This document shows, piece after piece, positions 1 through 8,038 of a stretch of 49,804 nt of DNA. A program made the position numbers and the translations under genes. The stretch covers positions 1-49,804 of the forward strand of contig NZ_CALMYP010000008.1 of NCBI RefSeq assembly GCF_937873615.1, read 5' to 3'. The notes beneath the pieces were generated by a model that did no database searches, had not been told where the DNA came from, and was given only the letters and a program-made list of their open reading frames with translations. Positions within the stretch are counted from its first letter, which is position 1; every line of letters starts with the position of its first letter. This DNA is from an uncultured Paracoccus sp. Its GTDB lineage: Bacteria > Pseudomonadota > Alphaproteobacteria > Rhodobacterales > Rhodobacteraceae.

Positions 1-1
1 G

Positions 2-787
2 CGGCCCCGCAGCGGTTTTTCCTGCCCCCCCACCCACGCCGTTCGGTGGCGGCGGGCGGGAAGGGCCCGGGGGGGCGGGGGGAGGACCAAAACCCCCGCG
101 GGGCTGTCCCCGCCGCTGGCACCGGCAGGCGCGCTTGCCGGAACGATCCGGCCCGAACTGGCCGCCCGATACGGCCTGCCTGCCGGGCTTCAGGTGCTTG
201 TCGGCGCGCATGACAGCAGTCTCGCGCTTGTGCCCCATGCCGGGCCGGGCGCGCGCGCGCCTTCGGTCGTCATGTCTACGGGCACATGGCTTGCCGCCTT
301 CGCCATCGGGGCCGAGGCCATGCCGCCCGCGCCCGGGCCGGGGATCATGGCCAGTCTCGATATCTTCGGGCGGCTGGTGCCGAATTTCCGCGTCATGGCC
401 GGCAAGGCCCGTGCCGATCTGCTGGCGCAAGGCGACGATACGTTGCCCACACTGCCGGCCAGGGCGCTGCGGCTGCATCAGGATGCCGAAGGCCGCTTCG
501 GCCTGACAGGCCCGGAAGGCCAGTCCGCCCGTCTGGCCGCGGAACCGGGCGAAAGCCTGCCCGATGCCATCGACCGGCTGCTGGCCCGCGACGCGATTGC
601 CGGGCTCAACGCCATCGGGGCAAGCGGGCCGCTGCATGTCACCGGCCCCTTCGCCAAGAATGCCGTGTTCATGGAATCGCTCTATCGGGACTGGCCTTTC
701 CCGGTTCTGCCAAGCAGTTATGAACAGAGCATCGTCGATCAGGTGGCAACCCTGCTCGACCAGCCGGTGACGGGTGTGAATGGGTAA
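2..787 (+). CDS. FGGY-family carbohydrate kinase, 3' part (5' end missing)
   Basis: C-terminal part of a sugar kinase of the FGGY (hexokinase/actin fold) family, which phosphorylates pentoses, hexuloses or polyols with ATP. The frame is open from base 2 to the stop at 785-787, but kinase-like sequence is convincing only from about base 101 (residues reading GLSPPLAPAG). Visible family features are a GAHDSS segment, the STGTW phosphate-binding motif and a LDIFGRLVPNF segment that resembles fuculokinase/rhamnulokinase-like members. The N-terminal ATPase lobe lies outside the window. The first 90 or so bases are long runs of G and C and do not read as kinase. The stop lies just before the LacI gene at 801, so the two probably form one unit. 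The substrate cannot be named. Confidence 0.7.
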   Translation, partial: RPRSGFSCPPTHAVRWRRAGRARGGGGRTKTPAGLSPPLAPAGALAGTIRPELAARYGLPAGLQVLVGAHDSSLALVPHAGPGARAPSVVMSTGTWLAAFAIGAEAMPPAPGPGIMASLDIFGRLVPNFRVMAGKARADLLAQGDDTLPTLPARALRLHQDAEGRFGLTGPEGQSARLAAEPGESLPDAIDRLLARDAIAGLNAIGASGPLHVTGPFAKNAVFMESLYRDWPFPVLPSSYEQSIVDQVATLLDQPVTGVNG

Positions 788-800
788 GAGTGGAGCCGGA

Positions 801-1841
801 ATGAGCAGGAAGACCATCCGCACGATGGAGGAGCTGGCCTCGGAAATCGAGGTCTCACGCCCGACCCTGTCGCGCTATTTCCACGATCCCGAAAGCGTCC
901 GCCAGGGCACCCGCAGCAAGATCGAGGAACGCTTGCGCAGCGTCGATTACGTGCCGAACTTCTTCGCCCGCAACCTGAACCGAAAGCGCACGCGGCTGAT
1001 CGGCGTGGTCGTGCCGCATCTGAACGACATCTTCCAGACCAGCCTGATCAACGCCATCGACGCCGCTGCCGCGCAGAACGATTGCAAGATCATCATCCAG
1101 AACTCGAAGAACGACCCGAGGCGAGAGGCTGCGGCGATCGAGACGCTGCGCTCGATGAATGCCGACGGCATCCTGATCGCGCCGCTCGGGCTGGCCTCGG
1201 ACAGCGACATGCTGCGCCGGACCGAGGCGCATCTGCCGTTGGTGCTGATCGATTCGCGCGCCTCGGGCAGCCCGGATGCCTTCGACTTCGTCGGCAATGA
1301 CAATGCGCAAAGCGTCGGTCTGATGGTCGACTATCTGGTCCGCTCGGGTCATGATCCGGTCTTTCTGTCGATGCCGCAGGTCAATATCAACGCCGTCGAG
1401 CGGACCGAGGCCTATCGCGCCGCCATGGCCCGTCATGGCCGCCCCGCCGTGGTGATATCCCCCGACCTCGCCGGCAATAGCTGGGATTTCGAGGCGCATG
1501 GCCTGGCCGTGATGCGCGCCGAATTCGCCGCCGGTCGCCTGACCCGCGCCTGTGTGCTGTGTGCCAATGACCGGGTCGCCCTTGGTGCCCTGAAGGCCGC
1601 GCATGAATTCGGGCTGTTCCCGCAAGGCAAGGCCGGAGAGTTCCGTCTGGCCGGGCATGACAATGACGCGCTGACGCGCTTCCTGCATCCGGGCCTGACC
1701 ACCGTGGAACAGGATGTCCCCCGCATCGCCCATGAGGCGGTCGAGATCCTGCTGCGCCGGATCGAGACCCCGCGCCGCCCGGGAGAGCCGCATGATTCCC
1801 GCCAGATCCCGGCCCGGTTGGTCCTGCGCGATTCCGCATGA
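801..1841 (+). CDS. LacI-family transcriptional regulator
   Basis: A 346-residue sugar-responsive DNA-binding protein. The N-terminus has a LacI helix-turn-helix (TMEELASEIEVSRPTLSRY), followed by the hinge region (YVPNFFARNLNRKRT) and a type I periplasmic-binding-protein effector domain starting at LIGVVVPHLND. The length is normal for the family. I chose ATG 801 because GGAG at 792-795 lies 5 bases upstream; an in-frame ATG at 780 overlaps the stop of the FGGY kinase and would add seven residues. It follows the kinase directly, so it probably regulates that kinase operon with the kinase substrate or product as effector. This is inference. It could also influence the plus-strand operon downstream. 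Confidence 0.88.
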   Translation: MSRKTIRTMEELASEIEVSRPTLSRYFHDPESVRQGTRSKIEERLRSVDYVPNFFARNLNRKRTRLIGVVVPHLNDIFQTSLINAIDAAAAQNDCKIIIQNSKNDPRREAAAIETLRSMNADGILIAPLGLASDSDMLRRTEAHLPLVLIDSRASGSPDAFDFVGNDNAQSVGLMVDYLVRSGHDPVFLSMPQVNINAVERTEAYRAAMARHGRPAVVISPDLAGNSWDFEAHGLAVMRAEFAAGRLTRACVLCANDRVALGALKAAHEFGLFPQGKAGEFRLAGHDNDALTRFLHPGLTTVEQDVPRIAHEAVEILLRRIETPRRPGEPHDSRQIPARLVLRDSA

Positions 1842-1914
1842 GCCGCCGCCCGCATTGCCCGCCTGCCGCATTTCGGCCAAGAATGATGGGCAGACCTGAT
1901 TGCGGCGGACAGAC

Positions 1915-2853
1915 ATGACCAGGCGACCCCGGGGCAAAAAGCTTCTCACCCGCTCGATGATGCATATGGCCGCGCGCCTGCATTATCTGGACGGGCATTC
2001 GCAGATCGAGGTGGCAAAGCGGATGGAGGTCTCGACCGCCACCGTCTCGCGCCTGCTCGGCCTCGCGAGAGAGGAGGGGATCGTTCATATCCATGTGACC
2101 GACCCCGGCGAGGCGGACAGCCTGGGCGAGGATCTGGCCGCGACCCTTGGGCTGAAGGCTGTGCGGGTGGTCGAAAGCGACCGCGCGGCGGCGCTTGGCA
2201 TCCATGTCGCGGCCCTGCTGAAAGAGGCGCGGCTACCACGGCGCCCGGTTATGGCGCTCGGCTGGGGGCGCATGGTGCAGGCGGTGATCGCGGCGGGCCT
2301 GCCGCCTTTGCCCGGCGGCACGATCATCCCGGTCATCGGCGGCATGGAGGAGACCGCAACGCATTTCCAGATCAACGAATTCGTGCGCCTCGCCGCCGAA
2401 CAGAGCGGGGCCGAGGCGCGCTTTCTGCACGCGCCCTCGACCGTTTCGGCGGAACTGCGAGAGGTGCTGGACCGAGATCCCGGCATTGCCGCGCTGACCG
2501 GGCTTTGGGACCGCGCCGACGTGGCACTTCTGGGCGTCGGGCAGTTTCAGGCCGGCTCGGGGGCCACCGGTCCGCGCTTCGCCCCGGGCGATGCCGGCCG
2601 CGTCATCGGCGATGTCGCCCGCCATTATTTCGATGCCGAGGGTCACGAGATCGCCTGGCAGGGCCAGCAGGGCCAGATGTCGATTTCCAGCGCTCAGCTG
2701 CGCCGCATCCCGGTCTCGATCGGTACTGCCACCGGGCGGGAAAAGGCGCTGCCGATCATCGGCGCCGTGCGCGCCGGGCTGATCAACATGCTGGTCACCG
2801 ATATCCGCGCTGCCGTCGACATGGCCGAGATCATGCGCACGCGATCAATCTGA
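1915..2853 (+). CDS. SorC/DeoR-type sugar-binding transcriptional regulator
   Basis: A 312-residue protein of the SorC family. These have an N-terminal helix-turn-helix (here SQIEVAKRMEVSTATVSRLLG) and a C-terminal sugar-binding domain related to sugar-phosphate isomerases, and they usually act as tetramers that respond to a phosphorylated sugar. The effector domain is recognisable from ALGWGRMVQAVI and the end region with PIIGAVRAGLINMLVTD. ATG 1915 is preferred; TTG 1900 would add five residues. It lies immediately upstream of the catabolic operon starting at 2967, separated by a 113-base AT-rich control region, so it is the likely local regulator of that operon. The effector is unknown. 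Confidence 0.87.
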   Translation: MTRRPRGKKLLTRSMMHMAARLHYLDGHSQIEVAKRMEVSTATVSRLLGLAREEGIVHIHVTDPGEADSLGEDLAATLGLKAVRVVESDRAAALGIHVAALLKEARLPRRPVMALGWGRMVQAVIAAGLPPLPGGTIIPVIGGMEETATHFQINEFVRLAAEQSGAEARFLHAPSTVSAELREVLDRDPGIAALTGLWDRADVALLGVGQFQAGSGATGPRFAPGDAGRVIGDVARHYFDAEGHEIAWQGQQGQMSISSAQLRRIPVSIGTATGREKALPIIGAVRAGLINMLVTDIRAAVDMAEIMRTRSI

Positions 2854-2966
2854 AATATCTTTCTGTAAAATATTGTTGAAATTGGGCGGGCGCGTGCCCT
2901 AACTGGTGCCGGGCTGGCCGCTTGCGGTTCGCCGGGGGAATTCATCACAACGGAAGAAGGTGGCTG
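2854..2966 (+). promoter_or_regulatory. Control region before the left catabolic operon
   Basis: This 113-base gap between the SorC-type regulator and the aldolase is much richer in A and T than its surroundings at its 5' end. It contains an inverted repeat AATAT (2854-2858) and ATATT (2870-2874) with an 11-base spacer, a plausible SorC operator or promoter part. AGGTGG just before ATG 2967 is the likely ribosome binding site. No hairpin with a T run was seen, so read-through from the regulator gene is possible. Confidence 0.4.
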
Positions 2967-3872
2967 ATGACTTCAGGCATGACCACGGCAGAGCGGCGCG
3001 GCTATCAGCAGATCTGCGGCAAGAACGGGCTGATGATGGTCGTCGCCTGCGATCAGCGCGGCGGGATGCGCAAGGTGCTGGCCGACACGCCCGAGGCGCA
3101 GGCGGCCATCGATGAGGCGGCGCTTGGCGTGGTCAAGGCGGGGATCGTGCAGCATCTGGCCAACAAGGCCTCCTGCGTGCTGCTGGATGCGGTCTGCGCG
3201 GTGCCGGATGTCGTCGATCAGGGCGTTCTGGGCCGCGATACCGGGCTACTGATTGGGCTCGATGCCTCGGGCTGGGACACGGATGCCAAGGGCTATCGGA
3301 TCTCGAAGCCGGTGCCTGGCGTGACCGCGCGGCGGGTGCGCGAGTTGGGCGGCACAGGGGCCAAGCTGATGGTCTATCTGCGCCCCGACAGACCCGAGGC
3401 CAGTACGGTCAATCTGGATATCATCCGCGACTGCATCGCCGATTTCGCCGCCGAAGACCTGCTGCTGGTGGTCGAGATCCTGACCTATCAGCTCAAAGGG
3501 GAAAGCGATGCCGATTATGCGGCGGCCTTTCCGGGGCTGATCGTCGAAAGCGCCCGGATCTCGGTCGATCTGGGCTCGAAGGTGCTGAAGCTGCCCTATC
3601 CCGGCACGCCGGAGGCCTGTGCCGAGATCACCGCCCTTTGCGGCGACATTCCCTGGGCGGTGCTGTCGGCGGGGGTCGATCACTCGACCTTCATCGGCCA
3701 GGTGGAAACCGCGATGCAGAACGGGGCTTCCGGTGTGATCGCGGGCCGTGCATTGTGGAAGGACTGCATCTCGCTCGACAGCGATACGCGGCGGGAGAAG
3801 CTGGAAAATATCGCCAGCGCGCGGCTGAGGGAAATCCAGAAGGTCCTGGACCGATATGCGGGAAGAACCTGA
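2967..3872 (+). CDS. LacD-type class I aldolase (tagatose-1,6-bisphosphate aldolase family)
   Basis: A 301-residue TIM-barrel class I aldolase of the DeoC/LacD superfamily. Members cleave ketose bisphosphates or ketose-1-phosphates through a Schiff-base lysine. Here the lysine is most likely Lys208 in KVLKLPYPG, and the DQRGGMRK segment at residues 29-36 is the conserved N-terminal signature. Relatives include LacD (tagatose 1,6-bisphosphate) and YihT (sulfofructose 1-phosphate), so the substrate must be left open. ATG 2967 follows AGGTGG; a TTG at 2922 is in frame but has no clear binding site. First gene of an eight-gene operon. The end overlaps the ROK kinase gene by 17 bases, which suggests translational coupling. 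Confidence 0.83.
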   Translation: MTSGMTTAERRGYQQICGKNGLMMVVACDQRGGMRKVLADTPEAQAAIDEAALGVVKAGIVQHLANKASCVLLDAVCAVPDVVDQGVLGRDTGLLIGLDASGWDTDAKGYRISKPVPGVTARRVRELGGTGAKLMVYLRPDRPEASTVNLDIIRDCIADFAAEDLLLVVEILTYQLKGESDADYAAAFPGLIVESARISVDLGSKVLKLPYPGTPEACAEITALCGDIPWAVLSAGVDHSTFIGQVETAMQNGASGVIAGRALWKDCISLDSDTRREKLENIASARLREIQKVLDRYAGRT

Positions 3873-4752
3873 GAACAGGATCGGCATAGATGTCGGGGGA
3901 ACCCGCATCCGCGCCGCGCGGATCGGCGCGGGCAGCCAGATATTGTCCCGGCTGGTCGAGCCGGTGCAACCCGACCGTGACGGTTTCTGCGCCCAGCTTC
4001 TGCGCCTGATCGACACCCTGCGCAACCCGCGCAGCCAAGGCGTCGGCATCGGCATTCCCGGCCGGGTCGAGGGCGGGACGCAGCGCATCCTCTCGGCCGG
4101 CTATCTGGACATAGCGGGCCTCGACCTGCCGCGCCTTGTCGCCGAACGCGCGGGCCTGCCGGTGCGGGTGGAAAACGACGCCACCATGGCGCTGATCGCC
4201 GAAGCGGCGCTTCTGGGTCAGGATGCGTCAGGGCTGATCCTCATGGTCACCATCGGCACCGGGATCGGCGGTGCTGCGGTGCTGGACGGAAAGCCCTGGC
4301 ATGGCGGCGGCATTGCCGGGCAGTTCGGCCATATCACCGTCGCGGCGGATGGGCCGATGTGCAAATGCGGGCGGCGGGGCTGCGTGGAAACGCTCAGTTC
4401 CGGGACCGCGCTTGGCCGCTTGGTCACGGGCGAGGATCTGCCCGCCGGAACTCTGGCGGCAGAGCTTCTGGCGCGGGCTGAGGCCGGCGATCCGGTCGCC
4501 TCGGCCATCCTTGCCGATTGGGCGGAACCGATGCGCCGGGCGCTGGAAACCCTTGTCGCCGTGGCCGATCCGAAGCTGATCGTGATCGGCGGCGGTCTCG
4601 GTGCGGAAATGGCGGCGGCGCTGGCACGGCTGCCCGCCGGTCAGGGCTGGTTCGGCCTGCCCATCGCTGCCGCCCGGCTGGGCGACGATGCCGGCGTGAT
4701 CGGCGCCGGGCTGGCCGCGCCGGCACGGGAAGACCGGGCGAGGACGGCATGA
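3856..4752 (+). CDS. ROK-family sugar kinase
   Basis: A 298-residue kinase of the ROK family (Repressor, ORF, Kinase), which phosphorylates free hexoses or amino sugars with ATP. Visible motifs are the phosphate-binding loop DVGGT (residues 12-16), the catalytic region VENDATMAL (Asp108), GTGIGG (134-139) and the ROK zinc site with His159, Cys169, Cys171 and Cys176. There is no N-terminal helix-turn-helix, so it is an enzyme rather than a NagC/XylR-type repressor. The start overlaps the aldolase gene, and the stop overlaps the next gene by ATGA. In this operon it would prime the pathway sugar or a released sugar for the isomerase and aldolase steps. The specificity is unknown. Confidence 0.87.
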   Translation: MREEPENRIGIDVGGTRIRAARIGAGSQILSRLVEPVQPDRDGFCAQLLRLIDTLRNPRSQGVGIGIPGRVEGGTQRILSAGYLDIAGLDLPRLVAERAGLPVRVENDATMALIAEAALLGQDASGLILMVTIGTGIGGAAVLDGKPWHGGGIAGQFGHITVAADGPMCKCGRRGCVETLSSGTALGRLVTGEDLPAGTLAAELLARAEAGDPVASAILADWAEPMRRALETLVAVADPKLIVIGGGLGAEMAAALARLPAGQGWFGLPIAAARLGDDAGVIGAGLAAPAREDRARTA

Positions 4753-5291
4753 AGCGCGCGATCCTGATCAATGGTGTGCCCGCCAGCGGCAAATCGACCG
4801 TCACCCGGGGGCTGGTCAGGGCGCTGGAACTGCGGGGCATCCATGCCATGCCGCTCGGCCTCGATACGGTGAAAGAGGGGCTGTTCGCCCAGATCGGCAC
4901 CGGCGACCGCGACCATAACCGGATGCTCGGTCGGGCCAGCTATCACGCCATTTTCAATCTGGTGGCCGACATGCCCGACAGCCTGATCCCGGTGATCGAT
5001 GCCTGGCACGGTTTCCAGCCGGAAAGCGTGCTGCGCGATCATCTGGCGCGGGCCGGGGTGGCGCGGCTGGTCGAGGTCTGGGTGGGCATTGCCCCGGCCG
5101 AGGCCGCGCGCCGATACCGCGCCCGTGCCGGCAGGCGTGCCTTCGGGCACCTGCCCGCCAGCTATGCCGATGAGCTGTTCGCGCTTGCCGGCACGGCGCG
5201 GCCCGTCCAACTCGGGCCGGTGATCGAAATCGACGGGGCGGCACCCCTGCCAGAGGATCTGGCCGATCGGGTGCTGGCCGGGCTGACATAG
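4749..5291 (+). CDS. Small P-loop kinase-like ATPase
   Basis: A 180-residue protein with a Walker A motif GVPASGKS at residues 9-16 directly after a hydrophobic strand. This layout is typical of small phosphotransferases such as chloramphenicol 3-O-phosphotransferase, gluconate kinase and adenylate-type kinases. A likely substrate-side aspartate sits in VIDAWHG, and an arginine-rich lid-like stretch (ARRYRARAGRR) follows, as in small-molecule kinases. ATG overlaps the stop of the ROK kinase (ATGA at 4749-4752), so translation is coupled. I do not recognise a specific function. Position and size suggest a second phosphotransferase for a pathway intermediate, but a regulatory kinase or an unrelated resistance-type enzyme cannot be excluded. 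Confidence 0.72.
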   Translation: MKRAILINGVPASGKSTVTRGLVRALELRGIHAMPLGLDTVKEGLFAQIGTGDRDHNRMLGRASYHAIFNLVADMPDSLIPVIDAWHGFQPESVLRDHLARAGVARLVEVWVGIAPAEAARRYRARAGRRAFGHLPASYADELFALAGTARPVQLGPVIEIDGAAPLPEDLADRVLAGLT

Positions 5292-5318
5292 ACATGACGT
5301 GCAGGGAGGGGGCAGACC

Positions 5319-6047
5319 ATGGCGGATTATGACAAGGGCGCGATTCTGGTGACCGGCGCCAGCGGCGGCATCGGCGGGGCGACGGTGCGGCTTCTGGCCG
5401 AGAAGGGGGCGGATGTCATCGCGGCGGGCCAGAACGAGGCCAAGCTGGCAGAGCTTTCAGCCGAGACCGGCTGCCGGGCGCTGGCATTCGACCTGACCTC
5501 GGAAGACAGCGTCAGGGGCGCGCTCGATGGGCTGGACCTGTGGGGCGTGGTCAATTGCGGCGGCTTCGGCGGCGAGATCGCGACCCCGATGGAGACCGAT
5601 ATTTCCGTCTTCGACAAGGTCATTTCCGTCAATGCGCGCGGCGCGCTGCTGGTGACGAAATACGCCTCTCGCGCCATGGTGCGGCTGGGGCAGGGCGGTG
5701 CCATCGTCAATGTCTCCAGCCAGGCCTCTCTGGTCGCTCTGCGCGGCCATATCAGCTATGGTTCGTCCAAGGCGGCGCTGGATAACATCACCCGGGTCTC
5801 GGCGCTGGAACTTGGGCAATACAACATCCGCGTGAACGGCGTGCATCCGACCGTGGTGATGACGCCGATGTCGGCCTGGTATTGGGGCCGCCCCGAGATC
5901 GAAGGCCCGTTCCTCAGCCAGATGCCGCTTGGCCGATGGGCGACCGAGGCCGAGATCGCCGCCCCCATCGCCTTCCTGCTGTCGGATGGCGCATCCATGA
6001 TTTCGGGCGTGTCGCTGCCCATCGACGGCGGCTTTACCGCAGTTTGA
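5319..6047 (+). CDS. SDR oxidoreductase, L-xylulose/dicarbonyl reductase-like
   Basis: A 242-residue classical short-chain dehydrogenase/reductase. The Rossmann cofactor motif TGASGGIGG is near residue 13, the catalytic serine lies in NVSSQASLVALRGH, and the YxxxK pair lies in SYGSSKAAL. The segment NGVHPTVVMTPMS and the C-terminal SGVSLPIDGG closely resemble dicarbonyl/L-xylulose reductase (DCXR), which interconverts L-xylulose and xylitol with NADP(H). A GGAGGGGG-type ribosome site precedes ATG 5319. It sits between a kinase and an aldolase in the operon, so it probably interconverts a polyol and a ketose or reduces a reactive dicarbonyl. The family assignment is firm and the substrate is inference. 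Confidence 0.85.
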   Translation: MADYDKGAILVTGASGGIGGATVRLLAEKGADVIAAGQNEAKLAELSAETGCRALAFDLTSEDSVRGALDGLDLWGVVNCGGFGGEIATPMETDISVFDKVISVNARGALLVTKYASRAMVRLGQGGAIVNVSSQASLVALRGHISYGSSKAALDNITRVSALELGQYNIRVNGVHPTVVMTPMSAWYWGRPEIEGPFLSQMPLGRWATEAEIAAPIAFLLSDGASMISGVSLPIDGGFTAV

Positions 6048-6063
6048 ACTAACGGAGGAACAC

Positions 6064-6888
6064 ATGAAACAAGCACGGATCAACCGCCTGTTCGGCATCT
6101 CGGGGAACTGCTTCGACGTGGCCATCGACCACGGCATGTTCAACGAAAAGACCTTCCTCGGCGGGATCGAGGACATGCGCCGCGCCATCGACGTAGTGGC
6201 AAGCGCGAAGCCCGACGCGATCCAGCTGCCGCCCGGCACCGCGCCGATCCTGCAATCGCGCCCCGGCAAGGATCGCCCGGCACTGGTCCTGCGCACCGAC
6301 ATTGCCAATGTCTACGGCACGCCGCTGCCCCGCACGCTGTTTTCGGAAGTGATCGAGCGCGCCGTCGATCAGGCCGTCCGGCTGGATGCCGCCTGCGCGG
6401 TGGTGAACCTGCTGATGCTGCCCGATGAGCCCGAGGTTTACGCCGCCTGCGTGCGCAATGTGAACAAGCTGAAGCTCGCCTGCGACGATGCCGGGATGCC
6501 CCTGATGGTCGAGCCGCTGGTGATGCAGGACAATTCCAAGGGCGGTTACATGGTCGATGGCAATATCGACAAGATCATGCCGCTCGTCCGTCAGGCGGTC
6601 GAACTCGGCGCCGATATCATCAAGGCCGATCCCTGCGACGACCCGACCCAGTATCACCGCGTGATCGAGATCGCGCAGGGTATCCCGGTGCTGGTGCGCG
6701 GCGGCGGCAAGGTCTCGGACCGCGAGATCCTGGAACGCACCAAGGTGCTGATGGATCAGGGCGCGCGCGGTATCGTCTATGGCCGCAACGTGATCCATCA
6801 CGAGAACCCGGCGGGCATGACGGCGGCGCTGATGGCCATCGTCCATGACGGCGCCAATGCCGATCAGGCCATGGAAAAGCTGGGGTAA
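6064..6888 (+). CDS. DhnA/LsrF-type class I aldolase
   Basis: A 274-residue TIM-barrel aldolase of the DeoC/FbaB (DhnA) branch, distinct from the LacD-type enzyme earlier in the operon. Visible elements are AIDHGMF (residues 20-26), the probable Schiff-base Lys187 in GADIIKADP, and the phosphate-binding glycine loop VRGGGK near residue 225. Relatives are archaeal-type fructose-bisphosphate aldolase and LsrF. The SD GGAGGAAC precedes ATG 6064. The next gene starts 4 bases after its stop. Two class I aldolases from different branches in one operon suggest either two cleavable intermediates or one enzyme working as a retro-aldolase and the other as a thiolase or transferase. The substrate is unknown. 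Confidence 0.8.
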   Translation: MKQARINRLFGISGNCFDVAIDHGMFNEKTFLGGIEDMRRAIDVVASAKPDAIQLPPGTAPILQSRPGKDRPALVLRTDIANVYGTPLPRTLFSEVIERAVDQAVRLDAACAVVNLLMLPDEPEVYAACVRNVNKLKLACDDAGMPLMVEPLVMQDNSKGGYMVDGNIDKIMPLVRQAVELGADIIKADPCDDPTQYHRVIEIAQGIPVLVRGGGKVSDREILERTKVLMDQGARGIVYGRNVIHHENPAGMTAALMAIVHDGANADQAMEKLG

Positions 6889-6892
6889 GGCG

Positions 6893-8038
6893 ATGAAGGT
6901 AATCCGCTTCGGCATCATCGGCTGCGGTCTGATGGGGCGCGAATTCGCCTCGGCCGCGGGCCGCTGGATGCATCTTCAGGACATGCCGGCCCGGCCCGAG
7001 ATCGTCGCCGTCTGCGACACCAACCCGGCGCTGATGGACTGGTTTTCGGACCATGTGCCCTCGGTCGCGCAGAAGACCGCCGATTATCGCGAGTTGCTGG
7101 CCAACCCGGATGTGGACGCGATCTATTGCGCCGTGCCGCATGTGCTGCACGCGCAGATCTATCCCGAAATCATCGCCTCGGGCAAAGCGCTTCTGGGCGA
7201 AAAGCCCTTCGGCATGGACCGGGCGCAGAACGCGGCGATCATGGCGGCCTTGAAGGACGGCCCCGGCCAGTTGGTGCGCTGTTCGTCGGAAATGCCCTTC
7301 TATCCGGGCGCGCAGAAGGTGATCGACTTCGCGCAGTCCGGCGCGCTCGGCGATATTCTGGAGCTCGAATGCGCCTTCCTGCATTCCTCGGACATCAATC
7401 CCGACAAGGTCATCAACTGGAAGCGGATGATCGGGGTGAATGGCGAATATGGCTGCATGGGCGATCTGGGGATGCATGTCTGCCATGTGCCGCTGCGCAT
7501 GGGCTGGCGGCCCGGAACGGTGAACGCGAACCTCGTCAAACGCGTCACCACGCGCCCCGATGGCAGGGGCGGGCGGGTGCCTTGCGAGACCTGGGACAAT
7601 GCCACCATCACCGGCATGGTGGGCGAAGGCGCGGACGCCTTCCCGCTGGTCCTGAAGACATGGCGGATCGCGCCGGGCGAATCGAATACCTGGTCGATCC
7701 GGGTGCTGGGGATGAAGGGTTCGGCCGAGTTCTCGACCAAGAACCCCCGGCAATGGCGCTTCATGCGCTATGAGCCCGGCGGCGCGCAATGCTGGCAGGT
7801 CGAGGATCTGGGCTATCAGTCGCTGTTCCCGGCGATCACCGGCGGCATCTTCGAATTCGGCTTCACCGACGCCATCCAGCAGATGTGGGCGGCCTTCATC
7901 GACGAACTGGCCGGGGGCGATGCCAGGGGCTTCACCTGCGCCACGCCGGAAGAGGCCGCTGCCCATCACGCCATCCTGACCGCCGCCCTGACCTCGGGCA
8001 AGGAGGGCCGGGTGGTCGAGGTGGAGTATCCGACATGA
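6893..8038 (+). CDS. Gfo/Idh/MocA-family sugar oxidoreductase
   Basis: A 381-residue NAD(P)-dependent dehydrogenase. The N-terminal Rossmann motif GIIGCGLMG is at residues 7-15. The conserved EKPFGMD segment carries the family lysine near residue 103, and a GDLGMHVCHVPL stretch carries the usual aspartate and histidine of the C-terminal substrate domain. Members oxidise or reduce C1, C2 or C3 hydroxyls of sugars, inositols or amino sugars. The length is typical. The start lies 4 bases after the aldolase stop, and the end overlaps the isomerase gene (ATGA). In this operon it may epimerise or oxidise the imported sugar before isomerisation. The substrate is not predictable from sequence alone. 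Confidence 0.85.
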   Translation: MKVIRFGIIGCGLMGREFASAAGRWMHLQDMPARPEIVAVCDTNPALMDWFSDHVPSVAQKTADYRELLANPDVDAIYCAVPHVLHAQIYPEIIASGKALLGEKPFGMDRAQNAAIMAALKDGPGQLVRCSSEMPFYPGAQKVIDFAQSGALGDILELECAFLHSSDINPDKVINWKRMIGVNGEYGCMGDLGMHVCHVPLRMGWRPGTVNANLVKRVTTRPDGRGGRVPCETWDNATITGMVGEGADAFPLVLKTWRIAPGESNTWSIRVLGMKGSAEFSTKNPRQWRFMRYEPGGAQCWQVEDLGYQSLFPAITGGIFEFGFTDAIQQMWAAFIDELAGGDARGFTCATPEEAAAHHAILTAALTSGKEGRVVEVEYPT

